64,000 nt of DNA, from assembly GCF_900115975.1 (NCBI RefSeq), contig NZ_FOYM01000004.1, forward strand, positions 1 to 64,000, given 5' to 3'. The notes under the pieces were generated by a model. It made no database searches, was not told the DNA's origin, and was given only the letters and a program-made list of their open reading frames with translations. Within the stretch, counting starts at the first letter, position 1; every line of letters starts with the position of its first letter. The stretch is from Desulfoscipio geothermicus DSM 3669. GTDB taxonomy: Bacteria; Bacillota; Desulfotomaculia; Desulfotomaculales; Desulfallaceae. Both the position numbers and the translations under genes were made by a program. Of this stretch, positions 7,907-15,642 are shown one piece after another.

Positions 7907-9637
7907 ATGTCTTTTTTCCTGAGATTGTTCACCCTGCTGCAAGGCTCCCACCACCACATCGCCGGCAAGGTCGGCCTGGGGATCCTGATTACCGCTACCT
8001 TTGTGGGCTAGGCCCTGGCCGTGGCCGCCGGCCTCAAAATAGTCTTCTACCGGCAAAGCCTGGACGACCTGGGGCTGCTTCTGCCTGCCATCGGGCTGCT
8101 GGTGCTGCTGCGGGGAGTGCTCCACTGGCTGAGCGAGATCTACGGCATGCGGATCGCCTTTCTGGTCAAAAGCAAAATCAGGGAGCGGCTGTTCCAGCAC
8201 ATCTTAAACCTGGGACCGGGCTACCAGGAAAAACGCCGCAGCGGCGACCTGCAGGCATTGCTGACCGACGGGGTGGAATCCCTGGAGCCGTTGCTGACCG
8301 GCTACATTCCCCAGCTGCTGGTGGCTTTTTTCGGTTCCGGGCTCATTGCCCTGTACATATTCAGCCTGGACCCGGTGGTGGGGGTCATCGCCCTGGCGGG
8401 CATTCTCATCACGGTGGTGTTCCCCCAGCTGATGAGCAGGCGGGTGGGCAAAATAATGCTGGATTACTGGCAGTCCCACGCCCGTTTGAATGCGCATTAC
8501 ATCGACGCCATGCAAGGCATGCCCACCCTGAAAATGTTCAATGCCGGCGGAAGAAAGGGCCGGGAACTGGCCCGGGAGGCCTGGGGGCACTACCGCCATT
8601 CCATGCAGGGGTTGGGCATTTCACTGCTGGATTCCGCCGTGGTTAAATGGGCCGCCGCAGCCGGCTCGGCCCTGGCCGCCGGCGTGGGGGCGCTCAGGGT
8701 CAGCACCGGCGACATGCCCCTGGCGGAACTGTTTGTAATCCTTTTTCTGTCGGTGGAGTGTTTCCGGCCCTTAAACGACCTGATCATGCTCTGGCACCGC
8801 AGTTTTCTGGGCGTCGCCGCGGTCAGGGGCATATTTGCCATCCTGGACACCGCCGTCGACATCCGGGACCGGCCCGGAGAAAACGGCGCGGAAACACAAA
8901 CCCGCGCCCGGCCGGGGATCGAGTTTGTCAACGTCACCTTCGGCTATGCCGGGGGACAAAGGCCGGCGGTGCAGGACGTCTCCTTCCGGGTGCACCCGGG
9001 GGAAACGGTGGCCGTGGTGGGCAAGTCGGGTTCCGGCAAATCCACCCTGGTGAACCTGCTGCTGCGTTTTTTCGATCCCCAGGAGGGGTCGATACTGCTC
9101 AACGGGCGGGATATCAGGGACTACTCCCTGCCGCTGCTGCGCAGCCAGATTGCCGTTGTATTCCAGGACACCTACCTGTTTTACGGCACCGTGGCTGAAA
9201 ATTTAAGCGTAGCCCGTCCCGGGGCCGCCAGGGAAGAATTGGAGCGGGCCGCCCGGCTGGCCCACGCCCATGACTTCATCACGGATCTGCCGAACGGCTA
9301 CGATACCCAAATCGGGGAACGGGGAGTGCGGCTTTCCGGGGGGCAAAAACAAAGGCTGTCCATTGCCAGGGCCATATTGAAGGACGCCCCGCTGCTGATC
9401 CTGGACGAGGCCACCTCCAACGTGGACGGGGCCAGCGAAAAACTGATCCAGGCCTCCCTGGAACAGCTGGTTCAAAACAGGACCACCATCATTATCGCCC
9501 ACCGGCTGTCCACCATCCGGGGCGCGGACCGCATCATCGTCCTGGACGACCGGCGGGTCAGGGAGACCGGCACCCACGGCGAATTGCTGGCGGCCCGGGG
9601 CGTTTACGCGCAGCTGACCGGGCTGCGGCATGGTTAA
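7907..9637 (+). pseudogene. ABC exporter (fused membrane + ATPase domains) with an amber codon at position 35
   Basis: From ATG 7907 the frame reads M-S-F-F-L-R-L-F-T-L-L, reaches TAG at 8009-8011, then continues uninterrupted to 9637 (577 codons in all). The rest is a complete exporter half: six-helix membrane domain and ATPase with Walker A G-K-S-G-S-G-K-S-T, signature L-S-G-G-Q-K-Q-R, Walker B L-L-I-L-D-E-A-T and H-R-L-S-T switch. The second copy (11085) has CAG at the TAG position, so a Gln codon was lost by one base change. Internal initiation (GTG 8021) would drop the first helix. It is CydD/lipid-exporter-like, and its partner ABC gene is also broken. Either a very recent pseudogene or suppressed. 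Confidence 0.7.
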
Positions 9638-9663
9638 CATGGTTAATGAGAGGGGGAACGGCT

Positions 9664-9798
9664 TTGAGCGGCATGCTGGCCAGACTTCACCTGGTGGGTT
9701 TTGCCAAGCTTTTGGCATACCTGCGGCCTTATTGGAAGGGCATGGCCATTTCCGTAAGCAGCGGCACTTTTCATCACCTGTTTGCCAAAGCCGGGACA
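9664..9798 (+). pseudogene. Second ABC exporter gene, 5' fragment (copy 1)
   Basis: TTG 9664, with GAGGGGG just upstream, starts M-S-G-M-L-A-R-L-H-L-V-G-F-A-K-L-L-A-Y-L-R-P-Y-W-K-G. It matches the longer copy at 11440 until about 9798, where the sequence jumps to unrelated AT-rich DNA next to the VapBC module. Only the first 45 codons remain. The neighbouring ABC gene order suggests an original heterodimeric exporter pair. Confidence 0.7.
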
Positions 9799-9847
9799 AA
9801 TACAATTTGTCGTGCAAATAATAAGCAGTCTCTCGGCATTCGCCGAG

Positions 9848-10273
9848 TTAGATTCTGGGATTCGGCTTTTGTTTGAAGAGCCAGTTTTCCACTGTCAGGC
9901 CGGGTATCCTTCCAAACTCTTTTTCATTGTTTGTAACTAAGATGCCGCTACGGGAAAGGACCGTTGCGGCTATTATTAAATCATTGGGTCCAATTACGAT
10001 ACCTGTTTTTTCCATTTTTGCCCGAATAACAGAGTATTCAACTGTAGCTTTATCATCAAAGGGTATTATTTCAAAAGGCAAGAGGAATTTCTTCACCTTT
10101 TCCAGGTTTTCATTCTTTTTTTTACTTTTTTCAGCTCCATAAAGCAACTCAGCTTTTACCATTGATGAAATTTTTATATCAGCCGGGCTATGTGACATAA
10201 TTATATTCAATAATTGAGAGTATTGGCCTTTTAAAAAATAAATACAGATATTCGTATCAAGATAATATTTCAT
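9848..10273 (-). CDS. vapC: PIN-domain ribonuclease toxin (VapC family)
   Basis: A 141-aa PIN-domain protein. It begins M-K-Y-Y-L-D-T-N-I-C-I-Y-F, giving the first catalytic Asp, with a conserved Glu in S-S-M-V-K-A-E-L-L-Y-G-A and Asp residues in G-P-N-D-L-I-I-A-A-T and the V-T-N-N-E-x-E-F region. VapC toxins cleave RNA, often tRNA, unless bound by VapB. The start overlaps the antitoxin gene by four bases. The module sits exactly where ABC copy 1 is interrupted. Confidence 0.85.
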   Translation of the reverse strand: MKYYLDTNICIYFLKGQYSQLLNIIMSHSPADIKISSMVKAELLYGAEKSKKKNENLEKVKKFLLPFEIIPFDDKATVEYSVIRAKMEKTGIVIGPNDLIIAATVLSRSGILVTNNEKEFGRIPGLTVENWLFKQKPNPRI

Positions 10274-10500
10274 AACTCTTCTCGCTTCGAATCATCAAAA
10301 AAGCTATTGCGCTTTTCAACAACGAATGAATCGTCATCTACCGAACCGAATAAACTTGCATAGTTTTCCGGCCAGCTATTGGCAAGAGATTCTTTTAATC
10401 TTTCTGAAACCCATTTGGAAATTGAGATTTGGTTAATTTTGGCGGCAGTTTCTATCTTGGATAAGGTTTCATCATCAATATAAAGTGATAATTGCGGCAT
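10270..10500 (-). CDS. Antitoxin of the VapC module (ribbon-helix-helix type)
   Basis: A 76-aa protein starting M-P-Q-L-S-L-Y-I-D-D-E-T-L-S-K-I, a short beta strand then helix typical of ribbon-helix-helix (CopG/Arc-like) DNA-binding antitoxins. An acidic C-terminal tail (S-V-D-D-D-S-F-V-V-E) would wrap the toxin. ATG 10500 is preferred over GTG 10509 because the latter lies inside the AAGGTGG ribosome site. It is translationally coupled to the toxin and should autorepress the pair. Confidence 0.8.
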   Translation of the reverse strand: MPQLSLYIDDETLSKIETAAKINQISISKWVSERLKESLANSWPENYASLFGSVDDDSFVVEKRNSFFDDSKREEL

Positions 10501-10912
10501 AGTAACCACCTTCTTTCACAATTATATTATATATTATACTTGTGCTTCAATATTTTGTCAAATATGTGTGACAGCCAGCAGTGCTGAAGCATCAAAATAA
10601 CTTAAGCATTAACTCTTGCAATTTTCCCTGTTAAATTTAGCCACGAAAGCCATTGGTACGAATATTTCTTATGCCCCATACTGGTGAAAGCTCTTTGATG
10701 AACAGTACATTTCCGAATTATGGCATGGTGAATAAACCGTCTTTAATCAATATGTTGACGTATCAGAATATAGTGATTGGGTTTCCAACAGATTGCCGGA
10801 AGTGTTACAAACTTTAGCGGTAGCGCATACCCGGTAGGTGCCTCTGACAACATAGTAATTTTCTTCTACAACAGCATTTAATAAACAATAAATATGTACA
10901 AGAATTATAGTC
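10501..10912. other. Degenerate intergenic DNA
   Basis: After the vapBC promoter area, bases about 10617-10850 hold an interrupted plus-strand frame (pieces F-D-E-Q-Y-I-S-E-L-W-H-G-E and E-Y-S-D-W-V-S-N-R-L-P-E-V-L) broken by stops. It looks like a decayed gene, but I cannot identify the family. Nothing else is recognisable before the second copy of the ABC leader. Confidence 0.4.
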
Positions 10913-11084
10913 TGTGCTATAATCCTTTTATCAAAACAGAATCAGTAATATCTCTTAAAACCACGAAGGTTGAGATTATTCGCCGGGGGCGAATCTCTTT
11001 TTCGTGGTTTTTTTGTATTTTTCTCGTAATCAGAGACATAATTGGATTCGGTATTTGACCAAAATCTAACGCGAGGTAACGACG
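10913..11084 (+). repeat. Leader with terminator-like hairpin, copy 2
   Basis: This repeats 7743-7906: GCTATAAT near 10916, then the hairpin with CCACG at 10961-10965 pairing with CGTGG at 11003-11007 and a T run, then the same GGTAACGACG spacer up to the ATG at 11085. Differences are scattered substitutions and a slightly shorter hairpin loop, so the duplication is not brand new. It continues into ABC copy 2. Confidence 0.7.
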
Positions 11085-11418
11085 ATGTTTTTTTTTCCTA
11101 AGGTTATTTACCCTGCTGCGGGGCTCTTACCACCACATTGCCGGCAAGGTCGGCTTGGGGATACTGATTACCGCCACCTTTGTGGGCCAGGCCTTGGCTG
11201 TAGCCGCCGGTCTCAAAATAGTCTTCTACCAAAAAAGTCTGGACGGCCTGGGGCTGCTTCTGTTAACCATCCATTGTTATCGCCCATAGGCTGTCCACCA
11301 TCCAGAGCGCGGACCGCATCATCGTCCTGGACGACCGGCGGGTCAGGGAGACCGGCACCCACGGCGAATTGCTGGCGGCCCGGGGCGTTTACGCACAGCT
11401 GACCGGGCTGCAGCATGG
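11085..11418 (+). pseudogene. ABC exporter gene, copy 2: frameshifted 5' end joined to 3' end
   Basis: The first 180 bases match the start of the exporter at 7907 but carry one extra T in the homopolymer after the ATG, shifting the frame. Near 11265 the sequence jumps to the last 150 bases of the same gene (H-R-L-S-T-I ... [17 protein letters not shown]). About 1.4 kb of internal sequence is missing. The codon equal to TAG in copy 1 is CAG here. Confidence 0.75.
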
Positions 11419-11439
11419 TTAATGAGAGGGGGAACGGCT

Positions 11440-13020
11440 TTGAGCGGTATGCTGGCCAGACTTCACCTGGCGGGTTTTGCCAAGCTTTTGGTATACCTGC
11501 GGCCTTATTGGAAGGGCATGGCCATTTCCGTAAGCAGCGGCACTTTTCATCACCTGTTTGCCATAGCCGGGACGGCCCTGGCCGCCTACCTGGTGGGGCT
11601 GGCGGCCACGGGGGGCGGCCGGGAGCAGATTTGGCCCTTTTTGCCGGTGCTGGCCCTGCTGGTGACATTGCGGGTGATCATGTACTTTACCGACATGTAC
11701 GTGGCTCACGAAGTGGCCTTCCGGATCCTGGTGGAATTCAGGATCAAGATTTATCAGGCGGTGGAAAGGGTGGCCCCGGCCTACCTCTTGAACATGCGTT
11801 CCGGCCAGCTGGCCTCCACCCTGATGGCCGACACCGAAGTGCTGGAGTGGTTTTTCGCCCACACCGCCGGGAGTTTTCTGGTGGCGGTGCTGGTTTCGCT
11901 GGTCACCCTGGTCATGCTGGGCCTGGTGCACTGGCTGCTGCCCCTGGCGGTCCTGCCCTGGATGATTGTGCTGTTCAGCGTGCCTTTCTGGCTGCGGACC
12001 AGGGCCGACCGGCAGGGCCGGGACACCCGGGATAAACTGGCGGAGATCAACTCCGAAGCGGTGGACGGGGTGCAGGGGCTGCGGGAGATCCTATGCATTG
12101 GATATTCAAAAAAGAACGAAAACTACTGGCAAGGCCGTTCAGGCAGCTACAGCAAGCACATCCTGGGGGAAATGAACAGCTTTAAAAAAGACGCCTGGAC
12201 CGAACTGATCGACGAGCACCGGCCCCCGGGCAAACCGTTAAAAGTGTTGGACATCGGTACCGGCCCGGGATTTTTCGCCCTGCTGCTGTCCGGCATGGGA
12301 CACCGGGTTACCGCCATCGACTGCACCGACAACATGCTGGCGGAAGCTGAAAATAATGTCCGGGCGGCAGGTTACCAGGTGGAATTTTACAATATGGACT
12401 CCCATCAACTGGATTTTGCCGGCGGGACATTCGATCTGATCATCTGTCGGAATCTGACCTGGACATTAAGAGACCCCATCAAGGACGCCCTCGCCAGGTT
12501 GGAGCAGGCGGGAATACCTGTGCTGTTCGTTGACTTTTACATGGAGCCCATGACCAATTCCACCAAGAGCATGCTGCTGCTGGGCGAGATTATGGGAGAA
12601 AAACAGCGGGCTCAGGAGATCGTCGACTTTTACAATGATCAGGTAGACGTTGTATACTCCCGCCTGGCCGGGATTAACGGCAACAAGCCCGATGTATATA
12701 TCGAATGCGCATCCAAGGGCCCGGATGATTACGGCATTTCTTATGGAAACGTGGGGTGGGGCTCCATCGTCACCAAGGCCGGCGGTAATAACATTGCCGA
12801 ACCGCCGCTGGGTGAAAAGAGCGAAGCCCTCAGTCCGGAATACCTGGTGGACAACAGCCCGGACATTATCATCCTCACCGGCAGGCACTGGTCCACACCC
12901 GGCTCTTTGAGGCTGGGGTACGTAACTTCGCCAGACGAAGCGAGGAGCAGCATGGAGCCTTTTATCCGGCGTCCGGGCTGGAATACGATAGACGCTGTGA
13001 AGAATAACAGAAACGGCTGA
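11440..13020 (+). pseudogene. In-frame three-part chimera: ABC membrane domain / SAM methyltransferase / iron-type substrate-binding protein
   Basis: From TTG 11440 (GAGGGGG upstream) the frame is open for 526 codons but is not one gene. Residues 1 to about 220 are an ABC exporter membrane domain; a junction near 12095 leads into a class I methyltransferase N-terminal half (V-L-D-I-G-T-G-P-G motif I, R-N-L-T-W-T-L-R-D-P near 12460). A second junction near 12475 leads into a FecB/BtuF-like substrate-binding protein (A-G-I-P-V-L-F-V-D to P-G-W-N-T-I-D-A-V-K-N-N-R). The ATPase, the catalytic half of the methyltransferase and the lipoprotein signal are all absent, so function is unlikely. That both junctions are in frame is notable. 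Confidence 0.75.
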
Positions 13021-13641
13021 ACATCCTGGATGTGGGCTGCGGCACGGGTGAGATCAGCCTGGTGCTTGCCGGCATGGGGCACCGGGTGACCGGCATCGAT
13101 CTATCTCCCAAAATGCTCGACCGGGCGACGGCCAAAGCCAGGACAACGGCGGACAGCCATGACGCTCCGGCCGTCGAGTTCAGAATTGGAGATGCCTAGA
13201 ATCCTCCCTTCGCCCCGGGTTCATTTGATGCCGTAGTGACCAGGCACGTGCTCTGGACGCTGCCCAACCCCCAGCAGGCGGTCAACAGTTGGGCTGGTGT
13301 GCTTAAAGAAAACGGGAAGGCTGTAGTTATCGATTGCCTGTGGAACGACGACGGCAGGCTGGGCACCCGCCTGCGCAGGAAGGTTACGGCTTTACTGATC
13401 CGGTTATTGGAAAAGAACGACATATCCAAGGACAGCTATACGGCGGAAATAAACGCGGCGCTGCCCAACGCCAGAGGAGTGCCCCCCCGACCGGACCGCG
13501 GATTATCTCAAGAAGGCCGGGTTCAAGGATGTCGAGCTGGTTAAACTGGACGACCTGGTTGAGATCCAGAAAAAACACATGCCGTTCAGGTACCGGGTAA
13601 GCTACAAATATGGTTACTACGCGATCCATGGCCGAAGGTAA
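13017..13641 (+). pseudogene. Class I SAM-dependent methyltransferase, degraded
   Basis: The frame L-N-I-L-D-V-G-C-G-T-G-E-I-S-L (motif I) to F-R-I-G-D-A is followed by an in-frame TAG at 13197, then resumes F-D-A-V-V-T-R-H-V-L-W-T-L. A second lesion in a C run near 13485 shifts the frame; the last piece reads D-Y-L-K-K-A-G-F-K-D-V-E-L and ends at 13641. It is related to, but distinct from, the methyltransferase piece in the preceding chimera. Methyltransferase, ABC and FecB genes often cluster in metallophore or chalkophore-type loci, perhaps the origin of this island (inference). Confidence 0.75.
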
Positions 13642-13825
13642 ATTATTTGTCGATCGCAAGCCGACAGGCGCAGGTTTCTTTTCCGAACCCGCGCCCGGCG
13701 CATTTTCTGCTGTTTTCCTGACACCGCATATTATTGGCAGGCCGGGTGAATTGTTTTGATAAAATAGGTTTAATTGTCATGACCAATAAAGGGGATGAAA
13801 ACACGGAGCCGCAATAACCGGAAAA

Positions 13826-13948
13826 GTACCGCCTAAAATACATAACGTCATCAGGTTACTAAAATTGGCATCTGCCGACCTGACCAGGGAGCAAAAAGAA
13901 TTCCTGGCAGCGATCCAAAACCCCCGAAAATCGGGGGTGCTTTTTTAG
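13826..13948 (+). pseudogene. HEPN-domain protein fragment
   Basis: The frame encodes V-P-P-K-I-H-N-V-I-R-L-L-K-L-A, then L-T-R-E-Q-K-E-F-L-A-A-I, matching the central P-x-T-H-x-L-x-x-L helix and following helix of HEPN domains that partner MNT nucleotidyltransferases in toxin-antitoxin pairs. Both ends are missing and the frame runs into a terminator hairpin. Only about 30 codons are family-like. Confidence 0.5.
13921..13946 (+). terminator. Rho-independent terminator
   Basis: CCCCCGA-AAA-TCGGGGG followed by TGCTTTTTT: a seven-pair GC stem with a tight loop and T run. Confidence 0.8.
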
Positions 13949-14081
13949 TCCAGACTTGCGTCATTAAGCTCAGGTCAACCTTGGTGGTTTGGCTAATACG
14001 TGGGTTGTACGCAAATGTTTTTGCCGGTTTCTTATTCTGATTTCCATCTTCTGACGTTATAATAAACTAAAGTAAAAAAAG

Positions 14082-14246
14082 GCGGGGGAAGAGCAGATTA
14101 ACCGCACGGTTGCCGCGCTGCGCGAGTTGGGTGTGAAAAAACTTGGTGTGTCGCATTGTACCGGGCTTCCGGCTGCAATGATGCTGGCCCGGGAGTTCGG
14201 TATGGATTTCTTTTTTAATACTGCCGGAAGCATAATTGAGTTTTAA
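14082..14246 (+). pseudogene. C-terminal fragment of an MBL-fold hydrolase
   Basis: The frame reads I-N-R-T-V-A-A-L-R-E-L-G-V-K-K-L-G-V-S-H-C-T-G-L-P-A-A and ends F-N-T-A-G-S-I-I-E-F. The S-H-C-T-G motif with its metal-binding His and the N-x-A-G-x-x-I-x-F end match the 7,8-dihydropterin-6-methyl-4-aminobenzene-phosphate-synthase-like group of metallo-beta-lactamase-fold enzymes. The N-terminal H-x-H-x-D-H part is absent. Confidence 0.65.
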
Positions 14247-14312
14247 GCGGAAATTGCTGTCGTGGGACCGGAAGCACGGTAAATATCATCAACCGCAAAG
14301 AGAATAATAACG

Positions 14313-14354
14313 TACCAATAAACCCCACACCAAGTTGAGTGGGGTTTATTGGTA
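14313..14354. terminator. Long perfect hairpin, probably bidirectional terminator
   Basis: TACCAATAAACCCCAC pairs with GTGGGGTTTATTGGTA around a ten-base loop. T/A-rich DNA follows on the plus side. It lies just after the stop of the minus-strand J-like gene and after the MBL fragment. Confidence 0.6.
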
Positions 14355-14377
14355 TAAAAATTTTACAACAAAACCTC

Positions 14378-15637
14378 CTACCTCAATCTCCTTCTGGCCT
14401 CCCGGTTTAGCATGCCATAGCGGCTGGTAATCATATCATCCCATTGTGCTTTAAAACGTATGTAAATCACGGGGTACTTTTTCTTTAAGGCCATTATTCC
14501 CTCTACAATAAATTCATCTAATTGCTCCATCTGGCGGATAAAATCTTCACCCAATTGCTTACGGTAAAATGCTGTCATCTCCGGTCCTAAGAAGTCCTCG
14601 TAAAACCATTGAAAGGCATAAAGGCTCAATAACGGGATTATATCCTCATCCCGCTGCAAACGAAAAAACGCTTTTTCAAAGCGCGCCATTTCCCTGGTTT
14701 GGCGGTATTTTTCAGCATAGCTTTTATCTTTCGGCATGGCACGGCAGGCCAGATCAATAAAAATTTCTGCCTCTTTAAAACGGGCAACTTGATAATAATC
14801 ATCATGTTCCTCTACGAAAGCCATGGCCATCATTTTTCTATCCTCAATATCGGTAACGGATTTGATTAATTTGCGTACCTTGTTCTGGATAAGGGACCAT
14901 TTATCCCATTTTTCCGCTTCAATCATTATATTAATCCAGCCTATATACACGTGAATATCGTCGGCTGTCTGGTCTTTCGGTTCCGGCAGCATGTTGGGGA
15001 TAAGTTGCCAGGCCTCCTCATAACGCTCCAGTTGCATATAAACATTTAGGTAGGCGCTGTTTAAGTTATGGGCCTGGTCCGGGTATTTTTCCCTGGCGGC
15101 ATCCAAAATTTTAAGCGCTTCTTCGTACCGTTCGGAATCAATCAGCATAGTGGCCTGTAATAATCTAACGGATATAAGGTCTTTCTCCGACGTAAATTTC
15201 AAAGCTAGATTAAAATACTCGTAAAATTTTTGCACATTATCTTTTGCTAAGGCTACATTAGCCAATATAATATGAATCTGCGGCATTTCCGGGGCAATTA
15301 CCAGGGCTTTTTGTAAATTATCCTCTGCTGCGTCATAATCCTCAATCATAAAATAATAAAAGGCTTGATCCATTAACTTTTCAATTTTACTGCCAAATTT
15401 GCGCAAAAAGTCGTATTCCTTGCGCTTTACCGGGTCCCGGAGAGTCTCGTAAGCCTGGCGAATTTTCTGAAACTCCTCCGGGTGAGTCTCCGGTGGATAC
15501 ATTTTAACCATTTCAATATATTTCTTTTTAATAGTCAGTTGGGAAGCGTTGGCTCTGGTGTTTAGTATTTTATAGTAATTTTCCACCGGCTGTTTTTTCT
15601 TGCGTTTTGTAGTTTTTTTAGAAAAGGGAAAAACCAA
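14378..15637 (-). CDS. J-domain-like TPR protein lacking the HPD motif
   Basis: A 419-aa protein. Residues about 18-80 form a DnaJ-like domain (N-Y-Y-K-I-L-N, then F-Q-K-I-R-Q-A-Y-E-T-L-R-D-P-V-K-R-K-E-Y-D), but the HPD tripeptide that stimulates Hsp70 ATPase is replaced by Y-P-P-E. The rest (about 85-330) is helical with TPR-like repeats. TTG 15637 starts a few bases after the dnaK stop, so it is co-transcribed with dnaK and grpE. The absent HPD suggests it either uses an altered contact with this DnaK or serves as a client adaptor (inference). Confidence 0.8.
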   Translation of the reverse strand: MVFPFSKKTTKRKKKQPVENYYKILNTRANASQLTIKKKYIEMVKMYPPETHPEEFQKIRQAYETLRDPVKRKEYDFLRKFGSKIEKLMDQAFYYFMIEDYDAAEDNLQKALVIAPEMPQIHIILANVALAKDNVQKFYEYFNLALKFTSEKDLISVRLLQATMLIDSERYEEALKILDAAREKYPDQAHNLNSAYLNVYMQLERYEEAWQLIPNMLPEPKDQTADDIHVYIGWINIMIEAEKWDKWSLIQNKVRKLIKSVTDIEDRKMMAMAFVEEHDDYYQVARFKEAEIFIDLACRAMPKDKSYAEKYRQTREMARFEKAFFRLQRDEDIIPLLSLYAFQWFYEDFLGPEMTAFYRKQLGEDFIRQMEQLDEFIVEGIMALKKKYPVIYIRFKAQWDDMITSRYGMLNREARRRLR

Positions 15638-15642
15638 TTAGC

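Noticed and set aside
8021-9637. GTG 8021 as the true start of the ABC exporter
   Set aside because: Clear coding similarity to copy 2 extends upstream to ATG 7907, with the leader and ribosome region intact; the GTG lies after an amber codon and lacks a ribosome site.
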